DNA of 64,000 bases, taken from positions 1,729,541 through 1,793,540 of the forward strand of contig NZ_CDMW01000001.1 in the NCBI RefSeq assembly GCF_001078705.1. The letters run 5' to 3'. A program made the position numbers and the translations under genes. The notes beneath the pieces are model-generated. The model was not told the DNA's origin. It searched no databases and saw only the letters and a program-made list of their open reading frames with translations. Positions 9,901 to 17,706 of this stretch are shown piece after piece. Origin of the DNA: Streptococcus sanguinis (GTDB lineage Bacteria > Bacillota > Bacilli > Lactobacillales > Streptococcaceae). Within the stretch, counting starts at the first letter, position 1, and every line of letters starts with the position of its first letter.

Positions 9901-10052
9901 ATAAAAATTTTCTGACAATTCATACAATCCTAACAAATTTAACCAAAACGTAATAATGGCGAATGTTCTAGCCAAGAACAGCTATATAATAAAGTTTCAA
10001 GCATCTATTTGTTTGAAATACAGAACAAATACATCTTAAAATCCGGAAATAA

Positions 10053-10100
10053 GAAAAACCAATCAGAACAAGCGCAGAATACACCAGTTTGATTGGTTTG
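10053..10100 (-). terminator. Terminator of the methyltransferase/GHKL ATPase operon
   Basis: AACCAATCA pairs with TGATTGGTT around a loop of about 24 bases and is followed by a TTTTTC run on the minus strand, about 65 bases after the ATPase stop. Confidence 0.7.
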
Positions 10101-10162
10101 TGATAGGTTGTTTATTGGATATTATTTGTCAAATTAATTTTAACTTTAAAGCCTTGTAATTA

Positions 10163-12481
10163 TTATAAAGTTGTCAAATGCAATAATACAAGGAGTAATT
10201 GTATTTCTTGTGTTTTTGTTTTTACATCTTCTTTTGTAATTATTCTAGCTCCGTTATGTACAGATAAGTTTAAAAATGCAATAAAAGCATTTACTTCACT
10301 TTGAGACTGAATAGATTTATATATGCCTAATAGTATCTGCTTATCTTTATCATCAAGGCGTGAATTCTTGATTCTATCTTCTGCTATTGAAATCACTTTA
10401 TTATAGTTCTTTGATAAATCTGTTTTCTTTTCTTCTCCAATGTTATTTAATATATCATTAACTGTCAGTTCTATAAGAGTTCTATAAGAAATTACAGGAA
10501 TAATACTGTAATCAGTCTTAAATAACTCGTTAATTTCATTTATTAAAACTTTGATATCTGAAGAAAAATTTGGAGTTTCGGTGATTGGCAATCTAATCAA
10601 GGACTGTTTTAATTGTTCAGGTTTTATTTCGTACTCCTCAGACGATTTTATCCTAAAAGTAAAATCACTTTCATATTCTAGTTTAGTATCTTTATCCTTT
10701 ACACTTACAGTTATAGTTTGCTCTCCATTTCTACCAAACCTTATTTCTCCTTTTCTTCCATCATATCTGATTGTATGATTCCCATTTGTTGTTATATTCG
10801 GTTCTATTCTCTTCCATGGGATTCCTAAACTATTATATAAAGTAAAAATAGTTTCTAATTTGTAATCAACATCGCGTAATAAATCAATTTTGTGCACTTC
10901 TATTTTAGGCTGGACTGGCTTTTTCAAAATTATCTTTAGAGAAGTTATTGTAGTATTCGTCTCATTCTTAATCAGCCACTCCCCTTCCTGAAGTTTATTA
11001 AATCCATTAACTTTTTCTCCATTAAAGCTAATGTCTGTTGCAACTTGGATTAATTCATTTAAATTAGCAATCTTCTTATTTAGGTCATCTATATCAATCC
11101 ATGATTCAACTGTACCCAAATCTATTGTTTTTTTAGCCTTCGGAATAATGTCTAATAAAGTTTCCTCATCAAATAAAGTACATTTTAATTTGTTTCCTTG
11201 TTTTTTGAAAATTATAGAATCCTTTAATTTAAAATTTGGTTTAATATATTTTTTAAGATTGTCAGGACTAGAAGTTTCTTCTTCGGGTATCCTATTTTGA
11301 ATAAATGTTTTGGAAGAAAAATCTCTTAATTCATTTTTCAACGAAGCACCAATTCTCTGAATTTCTTCATTTAATTTTTCAATGAAATGAGCAATCTCAT
11401 CAGTTAACTCACTCTGAGAAAATTGAGTCCGATCAGAATTAAACTGTATTGATGAATCACTAGATTTAATCGAAATATAACCAATTAATTGCTTTAATAC
11501 TTCACTATATTTTTTAGTAGCCATTAATTCAGTATCAAACAACATATAGTTGTTAAATAAATTATTATTGATATAAATTAAAGGAGTTAAGTTATTATTA
11601 GTAGGATTATAGAATAAAGAGTTAATCTTACTTTTTCCTTTTGAAACGAGATAATAGGCAGCTAAATTAATATCAAGAGAATACCTATCTGAATTAAAAC
11701 TAAATTCTTCAGAAAAGATATCCTTACCATCTTTCCTAAAGACTAGATTTTGATCAGACGAAGAATAATTTATTTCAAATAACTGCTGAGGCTTATTTTG
11801 TGTCTGTAATTGAATTTCATAATCGGTTGAGTTAATCTCTCCATCTATATTAAGTTTTATAATAAAGTTCTTATCGGCAGAAATTTTTCCGTCAGATATT
11901 TTATCATCAATAAAAGAATTTAAAATTTTATTTCGATTAACTTCTTCACTAAGATACCTTTTTAAAGTATTGACATTATAATCATTGATTTCAATTTGGA
12001 TTAATGTACCTATAAAATCACCTGAACTTGAAAGAGTAACATCTAAACGCTTATCTGTTATATTATATTCAGTAACCAAAGAATCAAAATCTACAGTAAA
12101 CTCTGAGATCTGAGTATTTTGAGCTGTTTTCCAATATACTTTTTTCCCAAATCTAAAAACAGATAAAAATCCCAAACCTTTTGACCCCTGAGTTAAGCGT
12201 TTAGTGTCCTTATAAGAAATAATTTCTCCATAATGCTTATCACTACTTGATATGTGGAATAATTTTTTAATTCCCTCCGTATCCATACCAATTCCGTAGT
12301 CTCGAATTGTAAGTAGTCTAGATTCCGAATCCAATGTAATATCGACACTAGGAGAACAAGCATCGTACGCATTTTTTATTAACTCATTTAGAGCAATAAT
12401 ATTATTCGGAATTTTTTCTGATAATTCACTCAATATATTACCTGCTACAGTAATAGGTACTTGTTCAACTTTATTAGACAT
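10163..12481 (-). CDS. GHKL (Hsp90/MutL/MORC-type) ATPase of a methyltransferase-linked island
   Basis: A 772-residue protein with an N-terminal GHKL ATPase fold: N-box NELIKNAYDA (32-41), G1 DYGIGMD (61-67) and G2 with GSKGLGFLSVFRFG (99-112). A transducer-like region follows (about 220-390), then Ig-like beta-rich sequence (about 540-620) and a helical C-terminus (about 640-772) with RTLIEL and LSVHNG. I see no PD-(D/E)XK or HNH nuclease motif. GHKL/MORC ATPases linked to DNA methylases in restriction-modification contexts were described by Iyer, Abhiman and Aravind (2008). The ATG directly abuts the methyltransferase stop, so the pair is coupled. Sequence is much more AT-rich than neighbours, suggesting transfer. 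Anti-phage defence is an inference. Confidence 0.8.
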   Translation of the reverse strand: MSNKVEQVPITVAGNILSELSEKIPNNIIALNELIKNAYDACSPSVDITLDSESRLLTIRDYGIGMDTEGIKKLFHISSSDKHYGEIISYKDTKRLTQGSKGLGFLSVFRFGKKVYWKTAQNTQISEFTVDFDSLVTEYNITDKRLDVTLSSSGDFIGTLIQIEINDYNVNTLKRYLSEEVNRNKILNSFIDDKISDGKISADKNFIIKLNIDGEINSTDYEIQLQTQNKPQQLFEINYSSSDQNLVFRKDGKDIFSEEFSFNSDRYSLDINLAAYYLVSKGKSKINSLFYNPTNNNLTPLIYINNNLFNNYMLFDTELMATKKYSEVLKQLIGYISIKSSDSSIQFNSDRTQFSQSELTDEIAHFIEKLNEEIQRIGASLKNELRDFSSKTFIQNRIPEEETSSPDNLKKYIKPNFKLKDSIIFKKQGNKLKCTLFDEETLLDIIPKAKKTIDLGTVESWIDIDDLNKKIANLNELIQVATDISFNGEKVNGFNKLQEGEWLIKNETNTTITSLKIILKKPVQPKIEVHKIDLLRDVDYKLETIFTLYNSLGIPWKRIEPNITTNGNHTIRYDGRKGEIRFGRNGEQTITVSVKDKDTKLEYESDFTFRIKSSEEYEIKPEQLKQSLIRLPITETPNFSSDIKVLINEINELFKTDYSIIPVISYRTLIELTVNDILNNIGEEKKTDLSKNYNKVISIAEDRIKNSRLDDKDKQILLGIYKSIQSQSEVNAFIAFLNLSVHNGARIITKEDVKTKTQEIQLLLVLLHLTTL

Positions 12482-13750
12482 CTAAATCTCCTTTATTTTT
12501 CTTAATATCAAAACATATTCTTGATTCATTGATTCCACTGATTTATCTTTTACTTTAGAAACCCGTCTTGGCATTCTCTTTATAGGTATATTACGTGTAA
12601 TAGAAGCTTCCAACTCAAAACCAATATTTTCAAAAAATTCCTGCGTAATACTTGATAATGGCACTACTTTATTATCAACACGTCGATCACCTAAAGTTAA
12701 AACTATTCTCTTATCCTTTTTTAGAACACGTCCCATTTGCGTCATCACTTCCAAATAGTCTATTACAAAATTTTCCACTTTTTTTCGCTTATCTTGGGAT
12801 ATACTTTCAAGATACTCAGATAAATAGTGTGACTGATGCTTTTGTTTATTTCTTTTGCCAGATCCACCTAAACTATTTGAATCAATACTTGAATAATTAT
12901 CTATTAAATTTTCAGAAAAAACCTCCAAATCCTTCCTATCAATCCAATATATCGGTAACATAGAGTACTGTCCATATGTTACAGTAGTTGAATTATCTCC
13001 ATACGGAGGAGAAGTAACAATCAAATCCACTGAATTATTCTTCATTTCATATAAAATTTCTTCAGATTTTCCTATCTGTAAATTGATTTTTTTATTTCTA
13101 CTATAGTCAGGTAAATATTGAAAGTAAACATTAATACTTTTTAAAAAATCAATAATGATATGATTTTCCATCGCTTCAATAGAGCTTTGCTCTTTTATAT
13201 GCAATTTAAATGTCGAACTTCGTGTATTACTATACTTTTTTAAAATATTAATTAAACACACCCAATAATACTGTCTTACATATCTATACTTTTCTCTCTG
13301 GATAGCACAGCGAATTTTACTAAACGTCAATATGAAGTCTTGACGATACCATTTTTCTATATTATAAAAATAGTGTTTGTCAAAACCTGAATTGCTATTT
13401 TTTAAAAATTGTTCAATTTTTTTATTTGCCACATGGATATACTGTTTATTAACACCTTGTAACTTAACTTTTGTAATAAGATTAGCTAAAGGGTTAATAT
13501 CTATACCAATAGGAGATAGGTTGTTCTTTTCCCCCTCTACTAGTGTCGTTCCAGAGCCATGGAATGGATCAAGAATATTTGCAATGGACGAATCTTCACT
13601 TTTGATTAAATTGATCAATTCATATTGCATATCAGGTACCATTGTAGCTGGATACGCACTAATTTTATGAATACCTGAAGCAGTTACATTTTTAAAATCC
13701 CAATAATTAAGGCCTTTTTTTCTTATTCTATTTGCTAAACTTAAATTCAA
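12482..13750 (-). CDS. DNA methyltransferase (TSPPY type)
   Basis: A 422-residue SAM-dependent DNA methylase. A motif X-like segment (HKISAYPATMVPD, 28-40) precedes motif I DPFHGSGTT (61-69), then GIDINPLA (82-89) and motif IV TSPPYGDN (246-253). TSPPY fits N4-cytosine or N6-adenine amino methylation. Motif I comes before motif IV with about 180 residues between, so the target-recognition region probably lies there. The start is TTG with AGAGG about 8 bases upstream; no ATG occurs in frame until about codon 37. First gene of a two-gene AT-rich operon with a GHKL ATPase. No partner endonuclease gene is visible, so it may protect self DNA from an ATPase-based effector. Confidence 0.88.
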   Translation of the reverse strand: MNLSLANRIRKKGLNYWDFKNVTASGIHKISAYPATMVPDMQYELINLIKSEDSSIANILDPFHGSGTTLVEGEKNNLSPIGIDINPLANLITKVKLQGVNKQYIHVANKKIEQFLKNSNSGFDKHYFYNIEKWYRQDFILTFSKIRCAIQREKYRYVRQYYWVCLINILKKYSNTRSSTFKLHIKEQSSIEAMENHIIIDFLKSINVYFQYLPDYSRNKKINLQIGKSEEILYEMKNNSVDLIVTSPPYGDNSTTVTYGQYSMLPIYWIDRKDLEVFSENLIDNYSSIDSNSLGGSGKRNKQKHQSHYLSEYLESISQDKRKKVENFVIDYLEVMTQMGRVLKKDKRIVLTLGDRRVDNKVVPLSSITQEFFENIGFELEASITRNIPIKRMPRRVSKVKDKSVESMNQEYVLILRKIKEI

Positions 13751-13807
13751 AGTGCTACCTCTTTTATAAAAATGGTTATTATTAGATAAATGAAAATCTA
13801 TAGCTTA

Positions 13808-13816
13808 AGTATAACA
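13808..13816 (-). promoter_or_regulatory. Extended -10 promoter of the methyltransferase operon
   Basis: Minus strand TGT followed by TATACT, about 60 bases before the TTG start, with a poor -35. The remaining AT-rich gap to 14030 holds no convincing gene; a 14-codon reading frame at 13882-13926 is discussed among rejected items. Confidence 0.6.
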
Positions 13817-14030
13817 TAGATATCTTTACAGATAAAGAGATTAATAACAAGTTAACTGCAAAACGAAATAAAAATACAATATTAATTAGTCACTTCTTCG
13901 ATTTCCAATTCTTGGGTCTTCTTCATCTAACTCCCCTATCTTAGTGTTTCGTTGAATATTGGTCGTATTTTACACCTTTCATTATTGCACTGAAACATCT
14001 TCTTTTATAGTTTCTTCTGATGGTAGAGAT

Positions 14031-14060
14031 AAAAATTCCCAGTTCTTTTCAAACTGGGGA
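14031..14060 (-). terminator. Terminator of the GNAT/aldo-keto reductase operon
   Basis: CCCCAGTTT pairs with AACTGGG around a short loop, followed by AATTTTT on the minus strand, five bases after the GNAT stop. Confidence 0.85.
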
Positions 14061-14065
14061 TACTT

Positions 14066-14518
14066 TTATATTTTTAATTCATGCACTTCCTGCCAGCCGG
14101 CTGGTCCTAATATACGCTGGGGATGTTTGCTAAAGCCGGTCTCTCGGTAGAGATAGGAAGCGACTTGATTTCTCTCATTGACGCCTAGGATAATGCTTTT
14201 ATACATAGGCAAATGTTCTCTTATGAAATCAGGCAAGAGCTTCAGCGTCTGACTACCGTATCCTCGCATCTGAAAGTCTTCATCCGTTGAAAAGCTACGA
14301 AGGAGCAGGCTATCTGGCTGACCTCCATAAGTAAACTTCTTTTCTCCAGCATCCAAGATCAGAAAGGTTACGATTTGATCTTCTTCAAGACCCAAGATAG
14401 CATAGCGATTTTCTAAGTCAGCGACAGCCTGGCTCGGATGACTGGTAAATCTCAAGTCGGTTAAATGGTAAGACTGCAAGGCTTCTCTATCTGAACTTCG
14501 ATAGAATCGGATTTTCAT
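14066..14518 (-). CDS. GNAT family N-acetyltransferase
   Basis: A 150-residue protein with the GNAT layout: N-terminal MKIRFYRSSDREAL, central strand, and acetyl-CoA loop QMRGYGSQTLKLL (about residues 84-96, RGYG equivalent to the Q/RxxGxG/A motif), then a NERNQVASYLYRETGF C-terminal segment. It should transfer an acyl group from acyl-CoA to an unknown amine. The ATG abuts the aldo/keto reductase stop (TAGATG), so the pair is co-translated, but no shared pathway is evident. The conserved tail GWQEVHELKI is intact. Confidence 0.85.
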   Translation of the reverse strand: MKIRFYRSSDREALQSYHLTDLRFTSHPSQAVADLENRYAILGLEEDQIVTFLILDAGEKKFTYGGQPDSLLLRSFSTDEDFQMRGYGSQTLKLLPDFIREHLPMYKSIILGVNERNQVASYLYRETGFSKHPQRILGPAGWQEVHELKI

Positions 14519-15361
14519 CTAAAAATCCTTATTATCCGGATCTGGTGCCCCAGATTCAACTGATAAACTCTTCAGAAGTTCCATATCAGCAGCATCTAGC
14601 TCAATGCCAAAGCAGTCTAGATTGCTGGCAATTCGGCTCGGAGTGACCGACTTAGGCAGGGGCAGGAAACCTTCCTGCAAGCTCCAAGCTAAAGCGACTT
14701 GGGCAATGGTCTTGCCATACTTATCTGCCACAGCCTGCACGGCTGGATTTTGGAAGAGCTCACCTTGGCCAAATGGTCCCCAAGCTTCCAGTAAAATCTC
14801 ATGCTCACGGCAGAAGTTCACCGCCTCTGTCTGATAGACACCTGGAGCCAGGCGGATTTGATTGACAGCAGGAGTCATGCGAGCTGTCTCAAGCAAGGCT
14901 TCTAAGTGATGAGGCAGGAAATTACTGACGCCAATCGCTCGAATCTTGCCAAGATTATAGAGGTCTTCCATAGCCCGCCAGACTTCGGCATTGCGATTTT
15001 TCCAAGCATCATTTTCCCTCAGGGGTTTGGGATTAGGCCAGTGGATGAGGTAGAGATCCAGATAGTCCAGTCCCAACCGCTCCATTGAGGCAGCAAAGGC
15101 CTCTTGAGCCTCTTCATAAGTATGGTTGTCATTCCAAAGTTTGGTCGTGATGAAGAGCTCCTCCCGTGGAATGCCGCTGTCCTTTATTGCCCGTCCGACA
15201 CTCTCTTCGTTCTTATAGATGGCTGCCGTATCAATGTGCCGATAGCCTGCCTTGAGAGCGGCTAATGTTGCTTGATAGGCTTCTTCGCCATCCTGAGCTT
15301 TCCAAGTACCAAAGCCAAGCACCGGAATGCCTACACCATTGTTCAAAAGATATTCTTTCAT
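14519..15361 (-). CDS. Aldo/keto reductase
   Basis: A 280-residue NADPH-dependent oxidoreductase of the 2,5-diketogluconate/methylglyoxal reductase type. The catalytic tetrad is visible: Asp44, Tyr49, Lys74 and His107 (in HIDTAAIYKNE, TTKLW and LIHWPNP). LPKSVTPSRIASN near the C-terminus matches the cofactor 2'-phosphate binding loop. It reduces carbonyl compounds in the cytoplasm; the physiological substrate is unknown. It is the first gene of a two-gene unit with the GNAT gene. Promoter not clear. Confidence 0.93.
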   Translation of the reverse strand: MKEYLLNNGVGIPVLGFGTWKAQDGEEAYQATLAALKAGYRHIDTAAIYKNEESVGRAIKDSGIPREELFITTKLWNDNHTYEEAQEAFAASMERLGLDYLDLYLIHWPNPKPLRENDAWKNRNAEVWRAMEDLYNLGKIRAIGVSNFLPHHLEALLETARMTPAVNQIRLAPGVYQTEAVNFCREHEILLEAWGPFGQGELFQNPAVQAVADKYGKTIAQVALAWSLQEGFLPLPKSVTPSRIASNLDCFGIELDAADMELLKSLSVESGAPDPDNKDF

Positions 15362-15438
15362 CGCCCGCCTCCTTTACGAGTTCCATCCACTGCCTTATGC
15401 AAGGCAACCACTGTATTTACTAAGAAGAGCAGAGCTGC

Positions 15439-15633
15439 TCACTTCTTTTCTTTTTTCTTCATCATCGGCTTAGGTTTAAAGATATTTTCCTTGGTCGGCT
15501 CCATGCCTTTACTGAAAAAGCTATAGATAATGAAAGCTGCCCCTGCGACAAGGATTAAGATTCGTCCAAAGATCAGTCCCGCCAGCAGTAAAACAAGTCC
15601 CATTATCAAAAATTTCGCATCAATTCGTTTCAT
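15439..15633 (-). CDS. Small membrane protein, unknown function
   Basis: A 64-residue protein with two hydrophobic segments (about residues 7-23 and 25-41) and a lysine-rich, proline-containing tail (KPKPMMKKKEKK). AGGAG precedes the ATG and a good promoter lies immediately upstream, which supports a real gene. I do not recognise a family. It stands alone between the aldo/keto reductase and nagA. Confidence 0.65.
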   Translation of the reverse strand: MKRIDAKFLIMGLVLLLAGLIFGRILILVAGAAFIIYSFFSKGMEPTKENIFKPKPMMKKKEKK

Positions 15634-15661
15634 AGCCTACTCCTGTTTACATTATAGTCTC

Positions 15662-15690
15662 ATTATATCACGCCTAAGAAAGCAATTCAA
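15662..15690 (-). promoter_or_regulatory. Promoter of the small membrane protein gene
   Basis: TTGAAT, 17-base spacer, TATAAT on the minus strand, about 30 bases before the ATG. Confidence 0.8.
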
Positions 15691-15724
15691 ATCTAGGAGA
15701 AGGCTATCAAGTAGCTTGCCAATC

Positions 15725-15751
15725 AAAAAGAACAGGTTGCCCTGCTCTTTC
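15725..15751 (-). terminator. Terminator of nagA
   Basis: AAGAGCAGG pairs with CCTGTTCTT around GCAA, followed by a T run on the minus strand. Confidence 0.85.
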
Positions 15752-15790
15752 TGAAAAATATAAGGAGACTAATTTAAATACCTGCGGTTC

Positions 15791-16942
15791 TCATACATGG
15801 AAACGTTCTTGACCATCAAGATAAGTAGCTACTAGCTCTAAATCTTTATCTAAGACGATAAAGTCAGCATCGTAGCCTTCCTTGATCTGTCCGCAGACAT
15901 CATCAATATGGACTGATTTTGCTGGAATCAGGCTAGCCATCATAACCGCCTGATGAGGATTGGCAATACCCCATTTGACCACATTTTTCAATCCGTCCTT
16001 GAGTTTGAGGATAGAGCCAGCTAGATTGCCCGTCGACTTGAGCCGAGCGGTTCCTTCCGCCACAACCACTGGAAATTCTCCCAACATGTAGTCACCATCT
16101 TCAAGACCTCCAGCGGTCATACAGTCAGTAATGAGAGCAATATTTTCATGCCCCTTCTGCTTGAGTAAGATGTCACAGGCCTTAGGGTCCACATGATGGC
16201 CGTCACAAATCAGCTCCGCATAGGTGTGGGGCAACTCATACATGGCACCAACCATGCCCAGCTCCCGGTGGGTCAAGCCCCGCATACCGTTGTAAGCATG
16301 CACCCAGACACTGGCACCTGCTTCGACCGCAGTTTTGGCTTCATCATAGGTTGCGTTAGAATGCCCCAAAGCAACGGTCACACCTTCATCAGTCAGCGTA
16401 CGGACAAATTCCTCAACGCCATCACGTTCTGGCGCGAGAGCAATCTTATTGAGCAAGCCATTTGCGGCCTTCTGCCAAGCACGAAACTCATCCATGCTAG
16501 GATCTTTCATATAGGCAGGGTTTTGGGCGCCTTTATACTTCTCGGTGAAATAAGGTCCTTCAAAATAGAGACCGCGAATCTTGGCTCCGCTGGCTTCTTG
16601 ATAGCGAGCACCGATATTTTCAGTTACTGCTAAGAGCCGCTCATAGGATGAGGTCAGGGTTGTTGGTAAAAAGCTGGTCACACCGGTAGTCAAGAGACCC
16701 TCACTCATGGTATGAAGAGTTCCTTCGATGTTATTGTCCATGACATCAACACCGCCAAAGCCATGAATGTGCGTGTCCACCAGACCCGGCGCAATTGAGT
16801 AGCCGCTGTAGTCTATGACTTCCGCATCCTGCGGAACAGACTGCACCAGCTTGCCAAACTTGCCGTCAATCAGCTCTAAATAACCGCCCTGACGGATTCC
16901 CTGAGGATAGAAAAATTGATCTGCTTTAATATATGTAGGCAT
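15791..16942 (-). CDS. nagA: N-acetylglucosamine-6-phosphate deacetylase
   Basis: A 383-residue amidohydrolase that converts GlcNAc-6-phosphate to glucosamine-6-phosphate plus acetate, feeding amino sugars to glycolysis or wall synthesis. Metal-site signatures are present: DTHIHGFGG (His58/His60), YFEGPY, LGHSNATYDEA, VHAYNGMRG and the catalytic TDCMTAGG. The start is placed at 16942 because GGGAGG lies seven bases before that ATG and MPTYIKADQ is the usual N-terminus; an upstream in-frame ATG at 17014 lacks this. A NagR-like operator overlaps its promoter, implying induction by amino sugars. Confidence 0.96.
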   Translation of the reverse strand: MPTYIKADQFFYPQGIRQGGYLELIDGKFGKLVQSVPQDAEVIDYSGYSIAPGLVDTHIHGFGGVDVMDNNIEGTLHTMSEGLLTTGVTSFLPTTLTSSYERLLAVTENIGARYQEASGAKIRGLYFEGPYFTEKYKGAQNPAYMKDPSMDEFRAWQKAANGLLNKIALAPERDGVEEFVRTLTDEGVTVALGHSNATYDEAKTAVEAGASVWVHAYNGMRGLTHRELGMVGAMYELPHTYAELICDGHHVDPKACDILLKQKGHENIALITDCMTAGGLEDGDYMLGEFPVVVAEGTARLKSTGNLAGSILKLKDGLKNVVKWGIANPHQAVMMASLIPAKSVHIDDVCGQIKEGYDADFIVLDKDLELVATYLDGQERFHV

Positions 16943-17070
16943 AAGACTGCCTCCCTTGTCTTGACTTCTGTATTCTCTGCCATTCAAAGCGGAATTCTGT
17001 GATAGAGCTAGCATCTTTCTATAGCTGCTTTCTAACTCCCGCTTTTGAATCTCTGAGTTTTCTTGACTAT

Positions 17071-17099
17071 ATTATAACTCTTTCTTTTTTATTTGTAAA
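17071..17099 (-). promoter_or_regulatory. nagA promoter
   Basis: TTTACA, 17-base spacer, TATAAT on the minus strand, about 130 bases before the nagA ATG. Confidence 0.85.
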
Positions 17100-17114
17100 T
17101 GGTATATACCTATT
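17096..17114. promoter_or_regulatory. Candidate NagR (GntR-family) operator
   Basis: AAATGGTATATACCTATT contains a perfect GGTATATACC palindrome and resembles the NagR/YvoA operator (TTGGTATAGAC type). It touches the -35 element of nagA, so a bound repressor would block RNA polymerase. Confidence 0.65.
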
Positions 17115-17140
17115 TTTGCGAAAAATTGTTATATTAAATT

Positions 17141-17175
17141 AAAAAACAGAAAACCCAGCCATGATAGCTGAGTTT
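17141..17175 (-). terminator. Terminator of the rimP-rbfA operon
   Basis: AAACTCAGC pairs with GCTGGGTTT around TATCATG, followed by TCTGTTTTTT on the minus strand, a few bases after the rbfA stop. Confidence 0.88.
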
Positions 17176-17180
17176 CTACT

Positions 17181-17531
17181 TTATTTTTTATCTAAATCGC
17201 GCAGCATCTGGTCGATTTTATTGCCATACTCGATGGATTCGTCCTTGACAAAGGTCAAATCTGGAATCTTGTACATCTTCAGATTGTGACCCAGCTCTCG
17301 TTTGATGGTACCGGTCGCTTTTTCCAGACCGGTTTGAGCTTTTTGATTATCAGAGGCCAGATTGCTCATAATCGTGTAGTAGACCTTGGCCATGGATAGG
17401 TCGCCCAGCATTTGGACATCGGTAATGGTCACACCTTGAACACGCGGGTCACGAACTTTCTTCTGCAAGATTTCATTGACTTCGCGCTTGATTTCCATGC
17501 CTACACGGTCTGTACGAAAATTATTTGCCAT
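17181..17531 (-). CDS. rbfA: 30S ribosome-binding factor A
   Basis: A 116-residue KH-fold protein that assists late 30S subunit maturation and 16S 5'-end processing. The N-terminus ([27 protein letters not shown]) and the [21 protein letters not shown] stretch are typical. It is the last gene of the rimP-nusA-ylxR-ylxQ-infB-rbfA operon, separated from infB by 175 bases that include a strong palindrome, and followed by a terminator. GGAAATTTC lies upstream of the ATG. Confidence 0.97.
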   Translation of the reverse strand: MANNFRTDRVGMEIKREVNEILQKKVRDPRVQGVTITDVQMLGDLSMAKVYYTIMSNLASDNQKAQTGLEKATGTIKRELGHNLKMYKIPDLTFVKDESIEYGNKIDQMLRDLDKK

Positions 17532-17561
17532 GAAATTTCCTTTCTAATTTTTCTTTTCTGC

Positions 17562-17592
17562 AATATAAGCTAGGCTAGGCCTAGCTTATATT
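17562..17592. repeat. 14-bp perfect inverted repeat between infB and rbfA
   Basis: AATATAAGCTAGGC (17562-17575) and its exact complement (17579-17592) are separated by three bases. In the minus-strand transcript this forms a very stable hairpin; it is not followed by a clean T run in that direction, so it may be a processing or stability element rather than a terminator. Confidence 0.8.
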
Positions 17593-17706
17593 TTAGTTTT
17601 AATGAATGAAATTCGATCTAAACTCTTTGTGAAAAAGATGCGAGACTAAAAATATAGACTTTCACCAAAAATGATTTCACTACGAGTTTTTAACGGACTT
17701 CTTATC

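Noticed and set aside
13882-13926. A 14-codon minus-strand ORF (MKKTQELEIEEVTN) with GGGGAG upstream, and an overlapping frame ending GELDEEDPRIGNRRSD, in the gap upstream of the methyltransferase
   Set aside because: Both frames are very short and have stops close upstream. They might be the tail of a lost gene, but nothing in the sequence supports a functional product.
10000-14060. Prophage or integrative element boundaries around the methyltransferase island
   Set aside because: No integrase, tRNA target or flanking direct repeats were seen; base composition alone suggests transfer.
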